A stretch of 45,619 nt of DNA, from assembly GCF_001434785.1 (NCBI RefSeq), contig NZ_AZDT01000068.1, positions 1 through 45,619 of the forward strand, read 5' to 3'. The stretch comes from Levilactobacillus namurensis DSM 19117. GTDB lineage: Bacteria; Bacillota; Bacilli; Lactobacillales; Lactobacillaceae. This document shows positions 32,705-40,568 of this stretch, one piece after another. Below the pieces are notes generated by a model. The model had not been told where the DNA came from. It saw nothing but the letters and a program-made list of their open reading frames with translations, and ran no database searches. Every line of letters starts with the position of its first letter. Within the stretch, counting starts at the first letter, position 1. Made by a program: the position numbers and the translations under genes.

Positions 32705-32885
32705 GCGGCAGGGCTGGTTATTGCCGGATACTCTGTTGGCGTTAAGCTTAGTGGCGGGAACCTTGGCGATGACGCAACAAACTGTAGTGATGACGCGACA
32801 CTGGGCCGTCCGTGATGAGCAGCGACTGCGGGTGGCTCGGCAGACGCGGGACCAGGCCCTTCTTCAGGTTGTGCAGGCACCATGA
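32652..32885 (+). CDS. comGE: minor pseudopilin ComGE
   Basis: 77-residue prepilin-like protein. The processing region is ERQG-WLLPDTLLALSL: Gly is kept, position +1 is Trp instead of Phe, and position 5 is Asp in place of Glu, a conservative change. A basic leader KLRKRRRRG precedes it. The only plausible in-frame start before the signal is TTG 32652, behind a G-rich site (AGGGGGACGAG). Identification rests on position and prepilin pattern. Confidence 0.78.
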   Translation: MKLRKRRRRGCVRWGSAERQGWLLPDTLLALSLVAGTLAMTQQTVVMTRHWAVRDEQRLRVARQTRDQALLQVVQAP

Positions 32886-33322
32886 GTCAGCGGCAGGGGT
32901 TTACGTTAGTCGAAGCACTTCTTAGTCTGGGGGTCGTTGCGTTACTCTTGGGTTTGACGACGGGCTGGGGGCGGTACTTAAGCCGACCATCAGGAGTGGA
33001 TACGACGGCCCCCTACGTCATGATTCAGGCGTTAGAGCGTCCGGAGCGCTATGAATACGTGGGGCTAAAGGACCAGGGGATTTTATTAAAAGATCACTTT
33101 GACGCAGAAAAAGTCGTTTGGTTAACGGTAAATGAGCGAGGAATCCTAGGAATTAGCGATCAGCTGGGGCGGGGGCACTTGCCAATTCTAACTGACGTGA
33201 CGGCACTGGAATGGCGACCCGTAGCGACTACGGGAACGGTGATTTTACGAGTGAAACGGGGGAGACGAGCTAAATGGCAAACCGCACTGCTGGACTTGCG
33301 GGCACCAAGCGGGGATTTGTGA
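32882..33322 (+). CDS. comGF: minor pseudopilin ComGF
   Basis: 146-residue prepilin. SQRQG-FTLVEALLSLGVVALLLGL gives an intact cleavage site with Glu5. The C-terminal domain (YEYVGLKDQGILLKDHF to LILRVKRGRRAKWQTALLDL) fits ComGF. ATG 32882 overlaps the comGE stop by 4 bp. It overlaps comGG by 49 bp. Confidence 0.9.
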   Translation: MSQRQGFTLVEALLSLGVVALLLGLTTGWGRYLSRPSGVDTTAPYVMIQALERPERYEYVGLKDQGILLKDHFDAEKVVWLTVNERGILGISDQLGRGHLPILTDVTALEWRPVATTGTVILRVKRGRRAKWQTALLDLRAPSGDL

Positions 33323-33522
33323 CCGTTTGGGCGCTCGCCTTTTTGGCCATGATGACGGTCATCATGAGTTTAATGTTGATGGGACAAAGTGCTCGGCACC
33401 AGACAACGGAGCGGTTGATTCGCGTCTATCGGCGTGAGACACGACATTATCGCGAAGAGTTGGCGCAACGACTAAGGGAGACTCCGACCGTGACCAGCCG
33501 GGACGTTCACAAACATGCTTGA
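33274..33522 (+). CDS. comGG: ComGG-like minor pseudopilin
   Basis: 82 residues. A basic leader with KRG precedes the hydrophobic stretch FVTVWALAFLAMMTVIMSLMLM, then an Arg-rich helix. Glu5 is replaced by Trp, which is tolerated in ComGG-type proteins. Position at the end of comG and the overlap with comGF support the call; sequence similarity alone is weak. A GGGGGAGACGAG site precedes the ATG. The ytxK promoter -35 overlaps its stop codon. Confidence 0.72.
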   Translation: MANRTAGLAGTKRGFVTVWALAFLAMMTVIMSLMLMGQSARHQTTERLIRVYRRETRHYREELAQRLRETPTVTSRDVHKHA

Positions 33523-33547
33523 ATAGTGCTTAAAAAATCGGTAATAT
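33519..33547 (+). promoter_or_regulatory. ytxK-ackA promoter
   Basis: TTGAAT (33519-33524), 17-bp spacer, TAATAT (33542-33547). Initiation near 33554 leaves a short leader that reaches the AAGGAGG at 33582-33588. Confidence 0.65.
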
Positions 33548-33597
33548 AGACAACGGATACATTGTGTTATGGAATTTTCACAAGGAGGCGAAGCGTC

Positions 33598-34617
33598 CTG
33601 TCACAAGAACAGACAGAAGCGCTCTTTAAAGTTCTGGATCAGTCCACAACGACTTTACAGAAAGCGCTTAGTACATCTTATCTAGATGCCTTTATCGAGA
33701 CGGGCGATAATTTGCTTAACGGTGAGGTTCAAGTTGAAGATGGGCGTCCTGATCAGGCGACGGTTACTGCATTAACGGCGCTTTACCAGCAAGCGCCTTG
33801 GCAGAGTTATGATGCTGAGACGGTTCGACGAGCGATTCAACTGGTCATGTTGAAGGCAATTCGAGTCGACGAGATTCAAGCCAATCATCAATTAACCCCT
33901 GATACGATTGCGTATATTATGGGGTATCTGGTGACCCGGTTGGAACACAATAAGCAGCATCTGACTCTGTTGGACCTGACGGTTGGGACGGGGAACTTGC
34001 TGACGGCAGTAGTTTCCCAGTTGAAGGCAGTTGTTGCTGGTAAGATTGAGGCGTATGGGGTCGATAACGATGACACCATGTTGTCGATTGCCCAGTTGTC
34101 TAGTGATCTACAACGGTTACCGATCGAATACGTCCATCAGGATGCTCTGGAGCCTTTATTGGTTCCGGCCAGCGATTTGATTGTGGCGGACTTGCCAATT
34201 GGGTATTACCCCGTTGACGCCAACGCCGCGACGTATCAGACCCATGCAGCTGAGGGCCATTCGTTCGTCCACCATCTCTTGTTGGAGCAGGCCGTGCGGC
34301 AACTAACGCCAGGTGGTATCGGGGTCTTCTTGGTTCCGTCGCAGTTGTTCCAGACTGCGGAGGCCAAGGGACTCTTGAAATGGTTGCCAACGAACGCTTA
34401 CCTACAAGGGTTGTTGAACCTCCCGCGTGAATTGTTTGCCAATGCGAATGCTCAGAAAGCCATCCTGATTCTCCAGAAACCAGGGGCGGGAGCACAGCAG
34501 GTCGAACAAGTCATGCTGGGTGAATTTCCATCATTTAAAGATCAATCAGCGTTTCAAAAGTTTATCGCAGAAATCGTCCAGTGGGAAGAACAGAACTTAC
34601 TGACCGATCACGCGTAA
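33598..34617 (+). CDS. ytxK: YtxK-type class I SAM-dependent methyltransferase, apparent CTG start
   Basis: 339-residue N6-DNA-methyltransferase-like protein. The SAM site is LLDLTVGTGNLLTAV, the second motif AYGVDNDDTML, and the catalytic-type motif is DLIVADLPIGYYP, a DPPY-like sequence in which D-L-P-I-G replaces N/D-P-P-Y. Relatives follow comG and precede ackA in Bacillus; the substrate is unknown. A strong AAGGAGG (33582-33588) is followed 9 nt later by in-frame CTG 33598, with no ATG, GTG or TTG nearby in frame. TTG 33562 lies before the ribosome binding site and is an unlikely start. Confidence 0.85.
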   Translation: MSQEQTEALFKVLDQSTTTLQKALSTSYLDAFIETGDNLLNGEVQVEDGRPDQATVTALTALYQQAPWQSYDAETVRRAIQLVMLKAIRVDEIQANHQLTPDTIAYIMGYLVTRLEHNKQHLTLLDLTVGTGNLLTAVVSQLKAVVAGKIEAYGVDNDDTMLSIAQLSSDLQRLPIEYVHQDALEPLLVPASDLIVADLPIGYYPVDANAATYQTHAAEGHSFVHHLLLEQAVRQLTPGGIGVFLVPSQLFQTAEAKGLLKWLPTNAYLQGLLNLPRELFANANAQKAILILQKPGAGAQQVEQVMLGEFPSFKDQSAFQKFIAEIVQWEEQNLLTDHA

Positions 34618-34633
34618 AAGGAGAAAAGACCAC

Positions 34634-35830
34634 ATGGGAAAATCTATTGCAATTAACGCCGGTAGTTCGACGTTGAAGTTCAAACTGTTCCAAATGCCAG
34701 AAGAGTCCGTTATCGCTGAAGGGGCCATTGACCGGATCGGGTTAGGGAACTCCTTAGTTGAAGTTAAATATGGTGACGGTCAAAAGTATGAAACGCGTCA
34801 AGATGTGAATGACCATAAAGAAGCCATTCAATTGATGTTAGACCAATTGACGGAATTGAAGATCATTACGAACTTTGACGAAATCACGGGTGTGGGTCAC
34901 CGGGTCGTTGCCGGTGGTGAAGAGTTCAAGGACTCCGCTATTATTGATGACGATGTCTTGAAGAAGATTGAAGACTTAGCGGAATATGCGCCACTGCATA
35001 ACCCAGCCGCTGCGATGGGCATCCGGGCGTTCAAGAAGATTTTGCCAAACGTCTTAAGTGTGGCCGTCTTCGATACGTCCTTCCACCAGTCCATGCCAGA
35101 AGTTAACTACATGTACGGAATCCCTTACGAGTACTACCAGAAGTTCGGTGCCCGGAAGTACGGGGCACACGGAACTAGTCATCGTTACGTGGCAAGCCGG
35201 GCCGCTGCCATGTTAGGCAAGCCGCTGGAAGACTTGAAGTTGATCACCATGCACTTGGGTGCTGGGGGCTCAATTACGGCCATCAAGAACGGTAAGTCCT
35301 TCGATACGTCCATGGGCTTCACGCCACTGGCTGGGATTGAAATGGCGACCCGTTCTGGGGATATTGATGCGTCATTAGTGGCTTACTTGATGGAAAAGTT
35401 AAACATTGAAAAGCCAAGTGATATGATCAACATCTTGAACAAGAAGTCTGGTCTCCTGGGTGTTTCTGGCGTGTCTGCTGATATGCGGGACCTGGAAAAG
35501 GTTCAGGATAAGAATCACCGGGCCAAGTTGGCGCGGGACATGTTCATCAACCGGATCGTGCGGTACGTTGGTGCCTACCTGGCTGAATTAGGTGGCGCAG
35601 ATGCCATTGTTTACACGGCCGGTGTTGGTGAGAACGATATCATGATTCGTCAAGAAGTTGCGGATAAGTTAGGTTACTTTGGCATCGGGGTTGATCCTGA
35701 AAAGAACAACATCCGGGGTGTCGAACGAGACTTGAGTAAGGCGGGTTCGAAGATTAAGACCCTGTTGATCCCAACGAACGAAGAATTAATGATTGTTCGG
35801 GATATCGAACGGTTACGTAAGCAAGCTTAA
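34634..35830 (+). CDS. ackA: acetate kinase
   Basis: Converts acetyl phosphate and ADP to acetate and ATP, the energy-yielding step of acetate or phosphoketolase metabolism. The ASKHA signatures are clear: INAGSSTLKFKLF at the N-terminus, HLGAGGSITAIKNGKS, and TAGVGENDIMIR. Catalytic Arg/His/Glu regions such as GVGHRVVAGGE and FDTSFHQSMP are intact. 398 residues, standard. AAAGGAG precedes the ATG. It lies 16 bp after ytxK and is probably co-transcribed. Confidence 0.98.
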   Translation: MGKSIAINAGSSTLKFKLFQMPEESVIAEGAIDRIGLGNSLVEVKYGDGQKYETRQDVNDHKEAIQLMLDQLTELKIITNFDEITGVGHRVVAGGEEFKDSAIIDDDVLKKIEDLAEYAPLHNPAAAMGIRAFKKILPNVLSVAVFDTSFHQSMPEVNYMYGIPYEYYQKFGARKYGAHGTSHRYVASRAAAMLGKPLEDLKLITMHLGAGGSITAIKNGKSFDTSMGFTPLAGIEMATRSGDIDASLVAYLMEKLNIEKPSDMINILNKKSGLLGVSGVSADMRDLEKVQDKNHRAKLARDMFINRIVRYVGAYLAELGGADAIVYTAGVGENDIMIRQEVADKLGYFGIGVDPEKNNIRGVERDLSKAGSKIKTLLIPTNEELMIVRDIERLRKQA

Positions 35831-35843
35831 GCTTGACTAAATG

Positions 35844-35880
35844 AAGACCTCCATTGGATGATGACCGGTGGGGGTCTTTA
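35844..35880 (+). terminator. ackA terminator
   Basis: 14-bp stem with G-U pairs, AAGACCTCCATTGG with CCGGTGGGGGTCTT, loop ATGATGA, followed by TTTAATT. Confidence 0.8.
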
Positions 35881-35892
35881 ATTCACATTAAG

Positions 35893-36017
35893 ATGAATAA
35901 AATTCATGAAAACAAATATAAAGTGAAACGAATGCGATTATGGTGGGGCTCAGCCCCGCTAAAGCTACTGAACTAACCAGCGTCGTCTCTGGTATTGTGC
36001 CCTTGAGCGTGTATAAT
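35893..36017 (+). promoter_or_regulatory. leader/promoter region of the amino-acid permease
   Basis: Contains the inverted repeat ATGAAT-AAA-ATTCAT (35893-35907), which resembles an ArgR half-site pair with shortened spacing. The GC-rich hairpins GGGGC-TCA-GCCCC (35945-35957) and CCAG/CTGG (35977-35992) follow, and TATAAT (36012-36017) may be the -10; no good -35 matches it. Whether this is a regulatory RNA or operator region is open. Confidence 0.4.
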
Positions 36018-36041
36018 ATACTTCAACAAGGGGGAAGTAAA

Positions 36042-37484
36042 ATGAAAAACACTCAATCAACTTCAAACCAAAACTTTTCTCGTGAACTCAAAAGCCGTCA
36101 CGTTCAGTTGATTGCGTTGGGGGGCACGATTGGAACCGGGCTATTCTTAGGATCTGGTCAAGGTATCCACTTAGCTGGGTCATCGATTCTACTTGCTTAC
36201 TTAATTACGGGAATTATGTGTTTCTTACTGATGCGGGCGTTGGGGGAACTCCTGCTGTCGGATTTAAACGTGCATTCGTACATTGATTTTATTCAGCGCT
36301 ACTTGGGGTCGAATATGAGCTTTGTGGCTGGATGGACATATTGGGTCTGTTGGATCACGATTGCGATGGCCGAGATTACGGCGGCTGGGCAGTACATGCA
36401 GTATTGGTTCCCACAGTTGCCGCAATGGGTTACCGGCTTGGTACTCCTGGGGATTCTGTTGCTTTTGAATTCCGTGACCGTTAGTGCGTTTGGCGAAACG
36501 GAATTTTGGTTTGCCATCATCAAGATTGTTGCCATTGTGGCGTTGATCCTCGCTGGGGTCTACATGGTCAGCGTGCAGTTTCCAACGCCGGTTGGTCACG
36601 CCAGTGTCAGCAACTTAGCGCAAGGCGGCTTCTTTGCTAACGGTTGGAAAGGATTCTTCTTATCCTTCCAGATGGTGCTCTTTAGCTTCGTCGGTATTGA
36701 AATGGTGGGGATGACGGCTTCCGAAACGGCGGATCCTAAGAAAGTCATCCCTAAGGCCGTCAACGAAATTCCTATGCGGATTATTCTCTTCTACTTGGGT
36801 TCACTATTGGCCTTGATGTGCATCTACCCATGGCAATCGATTTCGCCGACCAGCAGTCCGTTTGTCCAGGTCTTCAAGAATGCCGGGGTTCAAGCGGCGG
36901 CTTCAATCATTAACTTCGTGGTGTTAACGGCGGCGGCTTCGGCCTGCAACAGTTCGTTATTCACAACGGGGCGGATGCTCTTTTCTCTGACGTATCGGGG
37001 GAAGGGACGGTTTGCTAAGCGGATGGGCACCCTGTCTAAGGCGCAGGTACCTGTACACGCATTACGATTCTCTACGGTTATCATTGCCGTTTCGGTCTTC
37101 TTGAACCTGTTGATTCCGGGACACGTTTTTGCCTTTGTTGCCAGTGTTGCGACGACCTGCTTCCTGTTCATTTGGGGTGCAATCGTGGTGGCTCACCTGA
37201 AGTATCGGAAGCATTTACAGGCGACCAAGCAACCGGGCCACGGCTTTGCGATGCCATGGTTCCCCTTCACGGACTACTTGGTCTTGATCTTCTTGGCGGG
37301 AGTCGCCATCGTCCTCTTGTTCCGGACAGATACGCTGATTGCGTTGATCGGGTCTGCAGTATGGCTGATGGCGTTGTGGTTAGGTAAACGACTACGGGAC
37401 CGTGAGAAGACCAGTGCTGTGGTTGCCGAACACGTGTCGTCCCAGACGCACACTGACGTAGAGTCTGATAATTCAACACGTTAG
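36042..37484 (+). CDS. amino-acid permease (APC superfamily, AAT family)
   Basis: 480-residue transporter with about 12 hydrophobic helices. The family signature LIALGGTIGTGLFLGSGQ lies after the cytosolic N-terminus, and the helix-3 region GWTYWVCWITIAMAEITAAGQY is typical. The QMVLFSFVGIEMVGMTASETADP segment marks helix 6 and the loop after it. It probably imports a neutral or basic amino acid by proton symport; CycA, AroP, LysP and GabP relatives look alike, so the substrate is unassigned. The start is ATG 36042 behind AAGGGGG; a 34-codon extension reads through the leader and is rejected. Confidence 0.92.
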   Translation: MKNTQSTSNQNFSRELKSRHVQLIALGGTIGTGLFLGSGQGIHLAGSSILLAYLITGIMCFLLMRALGELLLSDLNVHSYIDFIQRYLGSNMSFVAGWTYWVCWITIAMAEITAAGQYMQYWFPQLPQWVTGLVLLGILLLLNSVTVSAFGETEFWFAIIKIVAIVALILAGVYMVSVQFPTPVGHASVSNLAQGGFFANGWKGFFLSFQMVLFSFVGIEMVGMTASETADPKKVIPKAVNEIPMRIILFYLGSLLALMCIYPWQSISPTSSPFVQVFKNAGVQAAASIINFVVLTAAASACNSSLFTTGRMLFSLTYRGKGRFAKRMGTLSKAQVPVHALRFSTVIIAVSVFLNLLIPGHVFAFVASVATTCFLFIWGAIVVAHLKYRKHLQATKQPGHGFAMPWFPFTDYLVLIFLAGVAIVLLFRTDTLIALIGSAVWLMALWLGKRLRDREKTSAVVAEHVSSQTHTDVESDNSTR

Positions 37485-37493
37485 AACTGCTAA

Positions 37494-37538
37494 AAAACGT
37501 GGGTCACTGGACAGAAATTGTCCGGGGGCCCACGTTTT
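37494..37538 (+). terminator. terminator after the permease gene
   Basis: AAAACGTGGG and CCCACGTTTT arms with inner GGACA/TGTCC pairing. Confidence 0.88.
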
Positions 37539-37627
37539 AACGTGGCGACTTTTTCCGGCATGTATCCGGCGGAAAGTGGGGGAAAGTGCTACGATAAATG
37601 TAACGAGTAAAATGGAGGGATCATAGC

Positions 37628-38476
37628 ATGAAGACGTTATCACTAGCTGGGCGGACGGTTCCAGCAATCGGTATTGGAACTTGGCATATGGGTGATCGTC
37701 CAGAATTACGGGACCAAGAGATTGCGGCGATTCGGGCTGGCGTTCAGGCTGGCGCGCGGGTCATCGATACTGCCGAGATGTACGGCTCCGGTCGCTCGGA
37801 GCGATTGGTGGGGGCGGCGATTCGGCCGTTGGACCGCCAACAACTCTTTTTGATTTCTAAGGTCCTCCCGGAAAATGCCTCGCGTGAGCGAATGGCTGCG
37901 AGTTTAGAAGCCAGTCTACAACGCTTGGGAACGGACTACTTAGACCTTTATCTGTACCACTGGCGGGGAACCGTCCCTCTGGCAGAAACGGTGGCGGAGT
38001 TAGAACGCCTGCAGAGCACCGGGAAGATCAAGGCGTGGGGCGTGTCTAACTTTGATCGTGATGATTTGGAAGAACTCTGGCAGTTGCCAGGTGGCCCCCA
38101 CGTTCAGGCAAATGAGGACTTGTACCACCTGGGAAGCCGAGGAATCGACTATGCCGTGCTTCCCTGGCAACGGGAACATCAGGTACCGCTAATTGCGTAT
38201 TCTCCGGTTGCTCAAGGGGATTCTTGGGGACAACACCTCACGACGAATCCGGTGGTGCGAAAGCTGGCTCAGCGCCATCAGGTGAGTGTCTATCAATTGC
38301 TTTTGGCGTGGGTCATTCGGGACCCGCAAGTTTTAGCGATTCCCCAGACCAGTTCGGTGGCCCATATGCGGCAGAATTTAGCCGCTTTGTCTCTAGAGCT
38401 ACGTCCGGAAGAGTTAGCGGCGTTGGATGAACAATTTCCACGGCCAACGCATAAGGAACCGTTGGACGTCATTTAG
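37628..38476 (+). CDS. aldo/keto reductase
   Basis: 282-residue NADPH-dependent carbonyl reductase with TIM-barrel motifs. The catalytic tetrad is visible: Asp and Tyr in IDTAEMYGSG, Lys in LISKVLP, and His in YLYHWRG. VSNFDRDDLEEL and the late IPQTSSVAHMRQNL cofactor-binding loop complete the family pattern. The substrate is unknown. GGAGGG precedes the ATG. The next gene begins 11 bp later, so the two are likely one operon. Confidence 0.93.
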   Translation: MKTLSLAGRTVPAIGIGTWHMGDRPELRDQEIAAIRAGVQAGARVIDTAEMYGSGRSERLVGAAIRPLDRQQLFLISKVLPENASRERMAASLEASLQRLGTDYLDLYLYHWRGTVPLAETVAELERLQSTGKIKAWGVSNFDRDDLEELWQLPGGPHVQANEDLYHLGSRGIDYAVLPWQREHQVPLIAYSPVAQGDSWGQHLTTNPVVRKLAQRHQVSVYQLLLAWVIRDPQVLAIPQTSSVAHMRQNLAALSLELRPEELAALDEQFPRPTHKEPLDVI

Positions 38477-38487
38477 GAGGCTACAGG

Positions 38488-39096
38488 ATGCAATATTTTA
38501 CGTCAGATACACACTTTTTTCATAAAGACCTTTTGGGGAACAACGAATTTGCCCCGCGGCCCTTTCCGTCCGTCGAGGCTATGAATCAGACGATTATTGA
38601 TCACTGGAATGCACGGGTCGCCCCAACCGATACGGTCTACCATTTAGGCGATATTGCGCTGTACTTTACGCACCCGGCGAGTCAGTCGAATCAGGCGGTG
38701 GGGGAGGTACTGTCTCAGCTTAACGGCCATTTGGAACTCATCAAGGGTAATCACGATAGTCGGGCCCTGTTTAAGTACTTAGCCGCGAATAATCCGATTG
38801 ACCATGGTCGGCCGAAGTACGCTTTTCATGACGTGGGCGTGCTGATTAAGTACGATCACCGTCAGTACTATATGACCCATTACCCGATGATGTTGGGAAT
38901 CGTCAAGCAGATTATTAATCTGCACGGACATATCCACCATTATGCGGTGCCGGTCAAGGAGAATATCAATGTTGGGGTGGACACGCCGGAACAACGGTAC
39001 TTAGATGCGCCACTCCCGTTTGGCACGCCGTTTTCTACGGCTGAGATTGAACAGATGGTGACGGGGAAAGCCGCTGAGTTCAAGGCTAAACAATAG
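38488..39096 (+). CDS. metallophosphoesterase
   Basis: 202-residue calcineurin-like phosphoesterase. Metal-binding motifs in order are SDTHFFHKDL, HLGDIALYF, IKGNHDSR, YYMTHYPMM and LHGHIHHY. The overall pattern is that of phage- and bacteria-type small phosphoesterases; the substrate is unknown. GGAGG precedes the ATG. It follows the aldo/keto reductase closely, with no shared pathway evident. Confidence 0.88.
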   Translation: MQYFTSDTHFFHKDLLGNNEFAPRPFPSVEAMNQTIIDHWNARVAPTDTVYHLGDIALYFTHPASQSNQAVGEVLSQLNGHLELIKGNHDSRALFKYLAANNPIDHGRPKYAFHDVGVLIKYDHRQYYMTHYPMMLGIVKQIINLHGHIHHYAVPVKENINVGVDTPEQRYLDAPLPFGTPFSTAEIEQMVTGKAAEFKAKQ

Positions 39097-39097
39097 C

Positions 39098-39126
39098 TTG
39101 ACCGAATTCAGGGGATGCCGTAGGAT
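39098..39126 (+). promoter_or_regulatory. promoter of the yunD-like operon
   Basis: TTGACC (39098-39103), 17-bp spacer, TAGGAT (39121-39126). The -35 block GCTTGACCGAATT is identical to that of the rRNA P1 promoter at 45166-45178. Confidence 0.6.
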
Positions 39127-39155
39127 TAAATTCAGTATGATGAGGGGGGCGCCGC

Positions 39156-40568
39156 ATGGAACGAGTGACCATTTTACACACCAATGATTTGCATTCACAT
39201 TTTGAGAATTGGCCGCGGATTCGGCGCTATTTAGCCACTACCCGGGCGTCAGCTGAAGCGGCGGGGGCCAGCGTGTACACCGTTGACTTGGGAGATCACG
39301 TCGACCGGGCTCATCCCATTTCCGAGGCCACTGCGGGACAGAAAAACGTTCAGTTAATGAATCAGGTGGGTTACGATGCCGTGACGATTGGGAATAATGA
39401 GGGGTTAGGTTTTATGCGCCCCCAGTTAGATCACTTGTATGACCACGCCAACTTTCCCGTTGTTTTAGGAAACTTGAAGACTTTAGATACGCGACAGACA
39501 CCAACGTGGGCGGTCGACCATCAATTTTGGACCACCTCTGCTGGAACGCGTATCCTGGTGCTGGGCTTGACGGCCCCCTATCAACTAACGTACCCACTGG
39601 CAGGATGGTGGCCGATTGCGGCAAGTCAGGCTTTGGACCACTTGTTAAAGACCTATCGGGACCAGGCGGATGTCTGTGTCTTGTTGTCCCACTTAGGGAT
39701 AACGGTCGACCGACAGTTGGCCAAACGTTTCCCACAAGTTGACGTCATCATTGGGAGCCACACGCATCATTTACTCCCCCACGGAGAGCAGGATCAGCAC
39801 AGCTTACTGGCGGCTGCCGGAAAGTACGGACAGTACGTGGGTAAGATTGAGTTGGACTTAGATGTGCACCACCGGATAACCACGGCCACGGCTGGTGTGG
39901 TGGCTACGGCTGATCTGCCCGTTGAGGCGGAAGACGCGGACGAAGTGAGGGAGTTGAGCGACCTGGGCCGGTCCATGCTGGCCAAACAGCGGGTGGCAAC
40001 GTTGCCCACGGCACTTGAGACCAATTGGACGGGACATCCACAACTGGTCCGCGAAGGGTTGCACGCCATTGCGGAGTATGCGGGGACCCAGGCAGCCGTG
40101 TTGAATGCCGGCCTATTCTTGACGGATCTTCCTCAAGGCTTGGTGACCCAGCGGGATTTGCATGACTTGTTGCCCCACAGTATGCACGTGATGCGGGTGA
40201 CGTTAGATGGATATAACCTATGGCGGTTAGTTCAGGAATTCGAGATGGCCCGGTTATTTCTCCGGCATTTTCCGCAACGGGGTATGGGCTTTCGCGGTAA
40301 GGTGTTTGGTGAATTGAACTATCTGGGAATCGGGTACAATGCGCAGACCCATGCGGTGACTTGGCGGGGAGAGCCCGTGTCACCGTTAAAGACGTATCAG
40401 CTCGCTGTTGTGGATCATTACCGGTTCATCCCGTTCTTTCCAACGATCACGATTGCCGGGCATAATGAAATTTTATATCACGACTTGTTGCGGGAGGTCT
40501 TTGCCCAATATCTGAGCAAGCACTATCCGGTAACCGGGTCTAGAAAGGATGAAATCAGTGGATCGTAA
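39156..40568 (+). CDS. 5'-nucleotidase/2',3'-cyclic phosphodiesterase family protein (YunD-like)
   Basis: 470 residues. The N-terminal metallophosphoesterase domain shows ILHTNDLHSHFENWPR, VDLGDHVDRAHP, TIGNNEG (GNHE variant), LLSHLGI and IIGSHTHHL. The C-terminal 5'-nucleotidase domain runs from ~290, with NAGLFLTDLPQG and the RVTLDGYNLWRL region. No signal peptide is present, so the enzyme acts in the cytosol, like Bacillus YunD. It overlaps yutD by 11 bp. The order matches the yunD-yutD-yutF cluster of Bacillus. Confidence 0.9.
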   Translation: MERVTILHTNDLHSHFENWPRIRRYLATTRASAEAAGASVYTVDLGDHVDRAHPISEATAGQKNVQLMNQVGYDAVTIGNNEGLGFMRPQLDHLYDHANFPVVLGNLKTLDTRQTPTWAVDHQFWTTSAGTRILVLGLTAPYQLTYPLAGWWPIAASQALDHLLKTYRDQADVCVLLSHLGITVDRQLAKRFPQVDVIIGSHTHHLLPHGEQDQHSLLAAAGKYGQYVGKIELDLDVHHRITTATAGVVATADLPVEAEDADEVRELSDLGRSMLAKQRVATLPTALETNWTGHPQLVREGLHAIAEYAGTQAAVLNAGLFLTDLPQGLVTQRDLHDLLPHSMHVMRVTLDGYNLWRLVQEFEMARLFLRHFPQRGMGFRGKVFGELNYLGIGYNAQTHAVTWRGEPVSPLKTYQLAVVDHYRFIPFFPTITIAGHNEILYHDLLREVFAQYLSKHYPVTGSRKDEISGS

